A DNA stretch of 64,000 bases, taken from Bradyrhizobium manausense. Its GTDB lineage: Bacteria > Pseudomonadota > Alphaproteobacteria > Rhizobiales > Xanthobacteraceae. The notes beneath the pieces are model-generated. The model was not told where the DNA came from. It ran no database searches and was given only the letters and a program-made list of their open reading frames with translations. Numbering within the stretch: position 1 is the first letter of the stretch; each line of letters begins with the position of its first letter. A program made the position numbers and the translations under genes. Below are positions 37,356 to 45,111 of this stretch, in pieces. The stretch is taken from NCBI RefSeq assembly GCF_018130615.1, contig NZ_JAFCKB010000017.1:113392-177391 (forward strand). The letters are read 5' to 3'.

Positions 37356-37398
37356 CGTGCCCACCAAGAGTATCGTGCCGATAGATTTGGTGGGCACG
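37356..37398. repeat. Palindromic repeat between convergent genes
   Basis: CGTGCCCACCAA and TTGGTGGGCACG are perfect 12-bp inverted arms with a 19-base loop. The element lies between the convergent dps and cupin genes and may act as a transcription barrier. This GTGCCCACC motif is common in Bradyrhizobium intergenic DNA. Confidence 0.75.
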
Positions 37399-37443
37399 GC
37401 GCAAACGCGCGCCTTTGCTCACCCTACGGCGCCGGCGTTGTTG

Positions 37444-37965
37444 CTACCGCCATAGCCGCATCAACGCGCCGTGCTTACCCGTCACCGGATCGGCCGGCGG
37501 CGGTGCAACTTTCGGAATCGTCTTCAGCGCCTTGGCATGGTTCTCCGCCGTCGCGCGCGTGATCTCCATCTTCGCGCCCGGCGGATAAGCGCCGATCACG
37601 CAGAAATCATCGCTTGCCTCCAAGCACTGATGCCCGGTGCCGGCCGGCAGGATCGCGACATCACCGGCCTTGATCTCCAACTCCTGACCGTGATTGCCGC
37701 CGAAGCGAACGCGGGCATGGCCGCGCGCGACGCCGAGCACTTCATGGACGGTCGCGTGGTAGTGCAGGTAGTCGTAGACGCCGTTGCGCCACGTGCCGCC
37801 CCAATTGTTGGTTTCGAACAGGTTTTCGATCGTTTCCTCCGGCTGCTTCGGATCGAGCGTCAACGCACCCTGGTAGATCAGGAAGGGCAGAATGTTGTTC
37901 GGCACGAGCCCGTCATCCTCGAAGGCGATGGCGAGCGGTTCGGCATAGTCGCGGACGACGGACAT
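37444..37965 (-). CDS. Cupin-domain protein (YjlB-like)
   Basis: A 173-residue single-domain cupin. The metal-binding first motif is YLHYHATVHEVLGVARG with two His and Glu, and the second is GDVAILPAGTGHQCLEA with the third His. It is similar to the YjlB group of unknown function. It may be a small dioxygenase or isomerase. Confidence 0.82.
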   Translation of the reverse strand: MSVVRDYAEPLAIAFEDDGLVPNNILPFLIYQGALTLDPKQPEETIENLFETNNWGGTWRNGVYDYLHYHATVHEVLGVARGHARVRFGGNHGQELEIKAGDVAILPAGTGHQCLEASDDFCVIGAYPPGAKMEITRATAENHAKALKTIPKVAPPPADPVTGKHGALMRLWR

Positions 37966-38106
37966 GGCAGGGCTCCAGCAGCAATCCAGGAAATCAAGAT
38001 GGTGCGAGCGCCGTTGTTCCTGAGCTCACATGCCGGCTTGACGAAGATCAAGGCACACGCGGCGATCCGAGGGCACGGATCTCAAAGGAAAGAGGGATGG
38101 AACGCC

Positions 38107-38322
38107 ATGTACGCTTCGGATGTTGCGCAGCGCCATTTTTCAGCGGCCATCGACGAGGCCGAGGCGACCGGCCTTGGGCACGAAGCCGTCTGCCGCGCCT
38201 TGCTCAGCCTCGTGATCTCGAAATATCTGGAAACGAGGTCCGTCGCCGACATTCAGGCGGAGCTGCGCTTCATCGCCGAGAACTGCGATCCCGACACGGA
38301 CTTCATGTTCATGCGTCCGTGA
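38107..38322 (+). CDS. Small hypothetical protein
   Basis: A 71-residue helical acidic protein (MYASDVAQRHFSAAIDEAEA ... FMFMRP). The ATG at 38107 is preceded by GAGGGATG. The pattern of a short helical domain ending in D-x-D-F-M-F is a lineage-restricted family I cannot name. It converges on carA. Confidence 0.6.
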   Translation: MYASDVAQRHFSAAIDEAEATGLGHEAVCRALLSLVISKYLETRSVADIQAELRFIAENCDPDTDFMFMRP

Positions 38323-38362
38323 CGGTGCATGGCCGGCGGGGACGTCCGCCGGCGTCTTGAGC

Positions 38363-39553
38363 TTACGCGCTCTTCTTCTGCCGCATCAGATCGGCGAAAC
38401 GCTGGAACAGATAGTGCGAGTCGCGCGGTCCCGGCGAAGCCTCGGGGTGGTATTGCACCGAGAACACCGGCTTGCCGTCGAGCTGGATGCCGCAATTGGA
38501 TCCGTCGAACAGCGAGATGTGGGTCTGCGTTGCGCCCTTCGGCAACGTCGTCTCGTCCACGGCAAAGCCATGGTTCATCGAGGTGATCTCGACCTTGCCG
38601 GTGGTCTCGTCCTTCACGGGATGATTGGCGCCGTGATGGCCCTGGTGCATCTTCTTCGTCTTCGCGCCGACAGCGAGGCCGAGCATCTGGTGGCCGAGGC
38701 AAATTCCAAACGTCGGCGTGCCCGACTTGATGACGTCCTGGATCACAGGCACCGCGTATTTGCCGGTCGCGGCCGGATCTCCCGGGCCGTTCGACAGGAA
38801 CACGCCGTCCGGCTTCATCGCCAGGATGTCTTCGGATGAGGTCGTCGCGGGCACCACCGTCACCTTGCAGCCGACGCCGGCGAGCAGGCGCAAGATGTTG
38901 CGCTTGATACCGTAGTCGATCGCGACGACGTTGAACTCCGGCTTCTCCTGCCGGCCAAATCCCTTGTCCCATAGCCAGGGCGTCTCGTCCCAGGCGAAGC
39001 GCTGGCCGGAGGTGACCATCGGCACGAGGTCCATGCCTTCGAGGCCCGGCCATTCGCGGGCCTCTTCCTTCAGGCCATGCAGGTCGAACTCGCCGTCCTT
39101 GGCGTGCGCGATCACTGCGTTGGGCATGCCCTTGGAGCGGATCAGCGCAGTCAGCGCGCGGGTGTCGATGCCGGAGAGGCCGATGATGCCGCGGGCTTTG
39201 AGCCAGGCGTCGAGGTGCTTGGTGGCGCGGTAGTTCGAGGGATTGGTGATCGCGGTGCGCAGGATCACGCCGCGCGCACCGGGCGTCGCGGCCATGTTCA
39301 CCGTCTCGATGTCTTCCTCGTTGGTACCGACGTTGCCGATATGCGGGAAGGTGAAGGTGATGAGCTGGCCGGCATAGGAGGGATCGGTGAGGATCTCTTC
39401 ATAGCCGGTCATCGCGGTGTTGAAGCAGACTTCACCGACGGCTTGGCCTTCGGCGCCAAGACCAAAGCCTTCGAGCACCGTGCCATCGGCAAGCACGAGG
39501 AGCGCGGTCGGTTTATGGTCCGGCCAGGCGGTATCGTTTTCATGTTGTGTCAT
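38363..39553 (-). CDS. carA: Carbamoyl-phosphate synthase small subunit
   Basis: A 396-residue glutamine amidotransferase that supplies ammonia to CarB. The C-terminal class I amidotransferase domain has the nucleophile Cys285 in FGICLGHQMLGLA and the His-Glu pair in SVQYHPEASPGP. The N-terminal domain begins ALLVLADGTVLEGFGLGA. It is about 4.4 kb from carB on the same strand but is not in one operon with it, because MFS, arsR, methyltransferase and dps intervene. Confidence 0.97.
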   Translation of the reverse strand: MTQHENDTAWPDHKPTALLVLADGTVLEGFGLGAEGQAVGEVCFNTAMTGYEEILTDPSYAGQLITFTFPHIGNVGTNEEDIETVNMAATPGARGVILRTAITNPSNYRATKHLDAWLKARGIIGLSGIDTRALTALIRSKGMPNAVIAHAKDGEFDLHGLKEEAREWPGLEGMDLVPMVTSGQRFAWDETPWLWDKGFGRQEKPEFNVVAIDYGIKRNILRLLAGVGCKVTVVPATTSSEDILAMKPDGVFLSNGPGDPAATGKYAVPVIQDVIKSGTPTFGICLGHQMLGLAVGAKTKKMHQGHHGANHPVKDETTGKVEITSMNHGFAVDETTLPKGATQTHISLFDGSNCGIQLDGKPVFSVQYHPEASPGPRDSHYLFQRFADLMRQKKSA

Positions 39554-39699
39554 GAGCCCGCTTCATAAGGCCCCGACGTGCGCCCGTCAAAGCAGGAAAC
39601 GGCGGATTCACATGCGTTTTTGCATATTTGACAGGCCCCCTCAGGCACTTAAGCTTGGCTGAATAATTTCCGCCAATTCCAGGGGCTTACGAGGCAATA

Positions 39700-40428
39700 A
39701 TGGACCGGACGACCCCGATCGTGCTGGTTCCGGGGCTCGCCTCCTCGGCCCGGATCTATGCCCCGGTGATCCCGGCGCTCTGGCGCTTCGGCCCGGTGAT
39801 GGTTGCCAACCATATTCGCGACGACAGCATGGCGGCGATCGCCGCTCGCGTGCTGAGCGAGGCGCCGCCGCGCTTCGCGCTCGCTGGCCATTCCATGGGC
39901 GGCTATATCGCGCTCGAGATCATGCGCCAGGCTCCCGAGCGGGTGGCGAAGCTTGCCTTGATCAACACCCAGGCGAGGCCCGACAGCCCTGAAGCGACCG
40001 CGCGGCGCCTGGGCCTGATGGAGCGGGCGAAGCGGGGCGAACTTCGCGCCGTTCGCGAGGAGAGCTTTCCGGAGCTCGTGCATCCGTCGCGGCGCGATGA
40101 CGCCGACCTTCTGAAGCTCGTGCACGCGCAGGACGAGGATGTCGGCGTCGAAGGCTATCTGCGCCAGCAGACCGCGATCATCGCGCGGGTTGATTCACGG
40201 CCAACGCTGGCGACCATCAGATGCCCGACACTGGTGCTGACGGGCGATCAGGACAACACAATTCCCAACGCCTTCTCGAAGGAGATGGCGGAAGGTATCA
40301 CCGGTGCGAAGCTGGTCGTGCTGTCCAATTGCGGGCACCTGTCGCAGCCGGAGCAGCCCGAGGCGACGACACGGGCGCTGGTCGAATGGCTGGGAACCAA
40401 GGTTGTCTCCGGGCCGCGAACGGCCTAG
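39700..40428 (+). CDS. Alpha/beta hydrolase
   Basis: A 242-residue alpha/beta-hydrolase. It begins PIVLVPGLASSARIYAPVIP (oxyanion region), the nucleophile elbow is LAGHSMGGYIALEI, Asp lies in LVLTGDQDNTIPN, and His in LSNCGHLSQPEQP, so the catalytic triad is complete. No signal peptide. Substrate unknown. It lies 33 bases upstream of the YqeY gene and may be co-transcribed with it. Confidence 0.87.
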   Translation: MDRTTPIVLVPGLASSARIYAPVIPALWRFGPVMVANHIRDDSMAAIAARVLSEAPPRFALAGHSMGGYIALEIMRQAPERVAKLALINTQARPDSPEATARRLGLMERAKRGELRAVREESFPELVHPSRRDDADLLKLVHAQDEDVGVEGYLRQQTAIIARVDSRPTLATIRCPTLVLTGDQDNTIPNAFSKEMAEGITGAKLVVLSNCGHLSQPEQPEATTRALVEWLGTKVVSGPRTA

Positions 40429-40461
40429 ATCAGGCGTCGGATATTCGAAGGGATCACCATC

Positions 40462-40917
40462 ATGCTGCGCGACGACATCAATAATGCGGTCAAGGAGGCC
40501 ATGAAGGCCAAGGACGAGCGCAAGCTCTCCACGCTGCGCATGGTCAACTCGACGATCAAGAACGCCGACATCGATGCCCGCGGCCAGGGCAAGCCGCCGC
40601 TTTCGGATGCCGACCTGCTCGGCGTCTTTCAGAAGATGATCAAGCAGCGCCAGGAGTCGGTCGAGCTCTACGACAAGGGCGGCCGCGCCGAGCTTGCCGC
40701 GCAGGAGCGTGAGGAGATCGCGGTGATCTCGGCGTACCTGCCGAAGCAGATGTCGGACGACGAGGTCAAGAAGGCGATCGCGGACGCCATCACCGAGACC
40801 GGCGCCGCCGGCATGAAAGACATGGGCAAGGTGATTGCGGTGCTGCGCGCGAAGTACGCGGGACAGATGGACTTTGGTAAGGCCAGCGGGTTGGTGAAGG
40901 CGGCGTTGTCGGGCTAG
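40462..40917 (+). CDS. GatB/YqeY domain-containing protein
   Basis: A 151-residue helical protein related to the tail domain of GatB, which binds tRNA in the amidotransferase. The start MLRDDINNAVKEAMKAKDER and the end KDMGKVIAVLRAKYAGQMDF are characteristic. Precise function is not established; a link to tRNA-dependent amidation is suggested for the family. It is often found next to carA and dnaG in alphaproteobacteria, as here. Confidence 0.9.
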   Translation: MLRDDINNAVKEAMKAKDERKLSTLRMVNSTIKNADIDARGQGKPPLSDADLLGVFQKMIKQRQESVELYDKGGRAELAAQEREEIAVISAYLPKQMSDDEVKKAIADAITETGAAGMKDMGKVIAVLRAKYAGQMDFGKASGLVKAALSG

Positions 40918-40993
40918 CCGCCGAAGGTGCGCCTTTGTCACGGCTGCGATCCGGTCTACTCTCTTCGGCAAGAAGAAACTCGGGAGGCCGCCA

Positions 40994-42129
40994 ATGACAG
41001 CCATCAAACCGTTCCGCATCGCTATCAGCGACGACATTCTCGCCGACCTCAAGTCCCGCCTCGCCCGCACGCGCTGGCCGGAGGCGGAGCTGGTCGATGA
41101 CTGGAGCCAGGGCGCACCGCTGAAATGGATCAAGGAGGTCTGCGCCTATTGGGCTGATGGCTACGACTGGCGCGCGCGTGAAGCAAGGCTCAACCGCTTC
41201 GACCAGTTCATCACCGAGATCGATGGGCTCGATATCCACTTTCTGCATGTGCGTTCGAAAGAACCGTCGGCGCTGCCGCTCATCATCACCCATGGCTGGC
41301 CCGGCTCGATCGTCGAATTCCAGAAGGTGATCGCACCGCTAACCGATCCCGCTGCGCATGGTGGCAATCCCGCGGACGCGTTTCATGTGATCTGCCCCTC
41401 GCTGCCGGGCTTTGGCTTCTCGGCCAAGCCGACAAGCACCGGCTGGGGCGTCGACCGCATCGCGGCGACCTGGGCGAAGCTGATGGACCGGCTTGGCTAC
41501 GTGCGTTATGGCGCGCAAGGCGGCGACTGGGGCTCGGCGGTAACGACCTCGCTCGGCGCGCAGGATGCCGAACACTGCGCCGGCATCCACATCACGCTCG
41601 CCTTCAATACGGCGCCGAAGGTGGAGGGTGAGCCGACCGCGGAAGAGCAGCGTGCGCTCGCCGGCCTCAAGCATTATGTCGATCTCGACTCCGGTTACTC
41701 AAAACAGCAATCGACCCGGCCGCAGACGCTCGGCTATGGGCTAACGGATTCCCCGAGCGGGCAGGCCGCATGGATCCTGGAGAAATTCTGGGCCTGGACC
41801 GATTGCAACGGCCACCCCGAAACATTTTTGACAAGGACGAGCTGCTCGACAACGTCATGCTCTACTGGACCACGGCGACGGCGACCTCGTCCGCACGGCT
41901 CTACTGGGAGAGCTTTGGCAAGCGCCGGACGACGCCGGCCGTGAAGGTGCCAACGGGTGTTGCGGTGTTTCCCAAGGAGATCATCGCGCCGGTGCGGCGC
42001 TGGATGGAGCCGAACTTTCCAGACATCACCCATTGGAGCGAGATGGAGAAGGGCGGCCATTTCGCCGCATTCGAGCAGCCGGAGCTGTTCGTCCGCGATG
42101 TCAGGAAGTTCTTCGCGACGGTGCGTTGA
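40994..42129 (+). pseudogene. Epoxide hydrolase with a one-base frameshift
   Basis: The first frame (from 40994) has the EHN-type N-terminal domain, the oxyanion motif ITHGWPGSIVEF and the nucleophile region YGAQGGDWGSAV with the catalytic Asp. At about 41819-41824 the sequence CCCGAAACATTTT lacks one A: the conserved GHPENIFDKDELLDNVMLYW is split, the first frame runs on to 41944 with unrelated residues, and the second frame continues to 42129 with the catalytic HF motif region (EKGGHFAAFEQPELF). Restored length is about 378 residues. It is inactive unless the deletion is a sequencing error. Confidence 0.85.
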
Positions 42130-42132
42130 GCC

Positions 42133-43743
42133 ATGCTGACCGAAGCCGCAACCTACGGCGAACTCACTCGCAACTTCCGCTGGGACATCCCGGCGCGCTT
42201 CAACATGGCGGAGGCGTGCTGTGATCGCCATGCCGACGGCACCGGGCGGCTCGCGCTGATCTATGTCGACGAGAACGGCGCCACCACGCGCACCGTTTTC
42301 GACGAGATCGCCGAAGCGTCGCGCCGTTTCGCCAATGTGCTGAAGGCGGACGGGCTTGTACGCGGCGACCGCATTGCGGTGTTCCTGTCGCAGTCGCTGG
42401 AGTTGCCGATCGCGCATATGGCGGCGTTTCGTTCTGGCATGATCTCGATCCCGCTGTTTGCGCTGTTCGGCGAGGATGCGCTGGAATTCCGCCTGTCGAA
42501 TTCGCAGGCCAAGACTGTCGTCACCGACGAGGGCGGCTGGGAGAAGCTCGCGAAGATCCGCGATCGTTTGCCGGATTTGGAGAGCGTTTACGTCGTCGGC
42601 GAGCGTGCGCACGCTGGCACGACATCTTTCTGGGACGCGGTGAAGTCCGCTTCGCCCGATTTCATCCGCGTCGACACCTCCGCCGACGATCCCGCGCTGA
42701 TCATCTACACCTCGGGCACCACGGGCAATCCGAAGGGCGCGTTGCATGCGCATCGTGTCGTGCTCGGGCATATGCCGAATGTCGAGATGTGCCACAACTT
42801 CTTACCCAAGCCCGGCGATCTCATGTGGACGCCGGCGGACTGGGCCTGGATCGGCGGCCTCGTCAACGGCCTGCTTGCGTTCTGGTATCACGGCATTCCG
42901 CTGGTCGGTCATCGCGCCCGAAAGTTCGAGCCGCAGGCGGCGATGCGGATGATGGCCGACCTCGGTGTCCGCAACGTCTTTCTGCCGCCGACGGCGCTGA
43001 AGCTGATGCGGCAGGCGGGGGTGAAGCATGAAGGCGTGAAGTTGCGCAGCATTTTTACCGGCGGTGAATCGCTCGGTGGCGAACTGCTCGGCTGGGTGCG
43101 CGAGACCTTTGGCATCGACGCCCATGAAGTGTTCGGCCAGACCGAGTGCAATCTCGTGATCGGCAGCAACTCCAATCTGTTTCCGATCCGGCCGGGTTCG
43201 ATGGGCAAGGCGACGCCCGGCTTCGATGTCCGCATCGTCAACGACGAAGGCGAGGAACTGCCACGCGGCCAGCGCGGCATCATCGGCGTGCGGCAGCCGT
43301 GCCCCGTCACCATGATCGAATATTGGCGCAATCCCGAGGCGACGGCGAAGAAATATGCCGGTGAGTTCCTGCTGACCGGCGATCTCGGCGTACAGGATGA
43401 GGACGGCTATTTCTGGTATGTCAGCCGCGAGGACGACGTCATCACCACCGCCGGTTATCGCGTCGGCCCGTCCGAGATCGAGCACACGCTGATGAAGCAT
43501 CCCTCGGTGGCGATGGCGGCCGTGGTTGGCATCCCCGACCCGATCCGCACGGAATCGATCAAGGCCTGGATCGTGCTACGTCCGGGTTTCGTCGCGGGCG
43601 ATGCGCTCGCGCGCGAGATCCAGGAGTTCGTGAAGATACAACTCGCCGCGCACGAATATCCGCGCTTTGTGGAGTTCGCGGAGACTTTGCCGATGACGGC
43701 AACGGGAAAAGTGCTGCGGCGCGAACTGCGGGCGCGGGGGTAG
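42133..43743 (+). CDS. AMP-dependent acyl-CoA synthetase
   Basis: A 536-residue adenylate-forming enzyme that activates a carboxylic acid to its CoA thioester. The P-loop is IIYTSGTTGNPKGALHAHRV; the A5 region is VFGQTECNLVIG; the hinge region is LLTGDLGVQDEDGYFWYVSR; and the catalytic Lys lies in LPMTATGKVLRREL. The sequence resembles the acetyl/propionyl to medium-chain group. It starts 3 bases after the hydrolase stop and is followed by MarR, SnoaL-like and membrane genes, so it may share one transcript. Confidence 0.91.
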   Translation: MLTEAATYGELTRNFRWDIPARFNMAEACCDRHADGTGRLALIYVDENGATTRTVFDEIAEASRRFANVLKADGLVRGDRIAVFLSQSLELPIAHMAAFRSGMISIPLFALFGEDALEFRLSNSQAKTVVTDEGGWEKLAKIRDRLPDLESVYVVGERAHAGTTSFWDAVKSASPDFIRVDTSADDPALIIYTSGTTGNPKGALHAHRVVLGHMPNVEMCHNFLPKPGDLMWTPADWAWIGGLVNGLLAFWYHGIPLVGHRARKFEPQAAMRMMADLGVRNVFLPPTALKLMRQAGVKHEGVKLRSIFTGGESLGGELLGWVRETFGIDAHEVFGQTECNLVIGSNSNLFPIRPGSMGKATPGFDVRIVNDEGEELPRGQRGIIGVRQPCPVTMIEYWRNPEATAKKYAGEFLLTGDLGVQDEDGYFWYVSREDDVITTAGYRVGPSEIEHTLMKHPSVAMAAVVGIPDPIRTESIKAWIVLRPGFVAGDALAREIQEFVKIQLAAHEYPRFVEFAETLPMTATGKVLRRELRARG

Positions 43744-43752
43744 CTTCTGACA

Positions 43753-44220
43753 ATGCCAAAGACGTCTCAAGCGGCAGGACTCCACCGCGCTTCACTTGCG
43801 AAGCTGCATGATCTCGATGCAGCACTGGAGCTCATGTACTACGGCTGGCGGGGCATGACGCTGGAGGCCGACGAATATCTCGCCAAGCAGGGTCTTTCGC
43901 GCTCGCACCATCGCATCCTCTACGTGGTGGCGCGCCAGCCCGATATCGCGATCGGGTCGCTGATCGAGATCCTCGGCATTTCCAAGCAGGCCCTCAACCG
44001 CCCGCTCAATCTGTTGCTGGGGCGAAAGCTGCTGACGTCGCAGCGATCGCCGGAGCAACATCGCTCCAAGCTCCTGCGCCTGACCGAGGCAGGGAAGCGC
44101 ATCGAGCAAAGGGCATCGGACCAGGAGCGTAAAGTCATGCGCGAGGCGTTCGATCGCGTCGGAGCGCGCGGTGCGGCGGCATGGATGGCCGTGATGGAGA
44201 CGATCGCGGACAATAACTGA
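43753..44220 (+). CDS. MarR family transcriptional regulator
   Basis: A 155-residue winged-helix regulator: GLSRSHHRILYVVARQPDIA then IEILGISKQALNRPLNLLLG as recognition helix, followed by the wing SQRSPEQHRSKLLRLTEAG. It lies 9 bases behind the acyl-CoA synthetase and probably represses this cluster in response to an acid or CoA ester. Confidence 0.88.
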   Translation: MPKTSQAAGLHRASLAKLHDLDAALELMYYGWRGMTLEADEYLAKQGLSRSHHRILYVVARQPDIAIGSLIEILGISKQALNRPLNLLLGRKLLTSQRSPEQHRSKLLRLTEAGKRIEQRASDQERKVMREAFDRVGARGAAAWMAVMETIADNN

Positions 44221-44299
44221 CCAGCCCTCAAGTCAATATAGTTGACATGAGGCGCAGGCTTTGCCACTTTCCCGGCAAGGAGCCGGGGAGAGCCGCGTC

Positions 44300-44668
44300 A
44301 TGGGCGTGCAGACAATGGATCGCGTGGCCGCCGGGCGCTTTGTTGCGGCGTGGTGCGCGAGCTGGTGCAAGGTCGACATCGACGCGGTCGTCGCGCATTT
44401 TGCCGAGGATGCGCAGATGCGTAGTCCTCTGGCGCTGTCGCTGACGGGGTCTCCGATCGTGACCGGCGCGGAAAACATTCGCGCCTATTGGCGCGAGGCC
44501 TATGGTCACATCGAAAGCGCCGACCTGAAGATCGTGGGCTGGAGCTGGGACGAGGCAATCGCGCGCCTGACCGTGTGGTGGCAACTCGGCGACGTCAGGG
44601 CCAGCGAGTTCATGGATTTTGACGATGCGGGCCGTGTGGTGCGCAGCGAAGCCTTCTACGGAAAATGA
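44300..44668 (+). CDS. SnoaL-like (NTF2-fold) protein
   Basis: A 122-residue small cone-shaped protein: FVAAWCASWCKVDIDAVVAH, GAENIRAYWREAYGHI and the final AEDAQMRSPLAL region fit the SnoaL/nuclear transport factor 2 fold. The ATG at 44300 follows GGGGAGA; a TTG 13 codons earlier is less likely. Function unknown. Its stop overlaps the start of the next gene. Confidence 0.75.
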   Translation: MGVQTMDRVAAGRFVAAWCASWCKVDIDAVVAHFAEDAQMRSPLALSLTGSPIVTGAENIRAYWREAYGHIESADLKIVGWSWDEAIARLTVWWQLGDVRASEFMDFDDAGRVVRSEAFYGK

Positions 44669-45111
44669 TCATGCACCTTTCGGATTTCGTCCTGCTCCTC
44701 AACGCGCTCTGGTTCGGCGGCGCTTTCATCCAGTTCAGCCTCGCGCAAGCCAACACGCTGAAGATCTTGCTGCCGCGGGAAGAGCGCAGCAATCCGATCG
44801 CGCCGACGCTCGCAGCCAGCGTAGCGTTCCTGGGCGGCATGAATCTGCCGATCGGGCTGTTGTCATTCTATCTCTTGGTCGCGCGTCCGTCGTTCTTCGC
44901 GCCGGTCGAGGCGCAGCTCGCGCTGTTCCTGTTCTTCTCCGCCTGCCACTTCAGCCAATTCGCCTATAATCTTCCCGTGCTGATGCGCGGCGGACGTGTC
45001 GGCGTGGCGTACTGGCCGGTGCTGAAAGGCCCGATGCTCAGGATCTTCGTCATCGATGCAGTGCTGTTCGCGGCCAATCTCGGTGTGGCGCTTCTCCTGG
45101 TGTCTCGTTAG
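44665..45111 (+). CDS. Hypothetical integral membrane protein, four helices
   Basis: A 148-residue protein with four predicted membrane segments (first FVLLLNALWFGGAFIQFSLA, last DAVLFAANLGVALLLVS). I do not recognise a family beyond generic small membrane protein. It starts inside the stop of the SnoaL-like gene (ATGATC) and therefore is probably translated from the same message. It ends 4 bases into the convergent kinase gene. Confidence 0.7.
   Translation: MIMHLSDFVLLLNALWFGGAFIQFSLAQANTLKILLPREERSNPIAPTLAASVAFLGGMNLPIGLLSFYLLVARPSFFAPVEAQLALFLFFSACHFSQFAYNLPVLMRGGRVGVAYWPVLKGPMLRIFVIDAVLFAANLGVALLLVSR

Noticed and set aside
30489-39553. carA and carB as one operon
   Set aside because: Several genes on both strands and a terminator lie between them.
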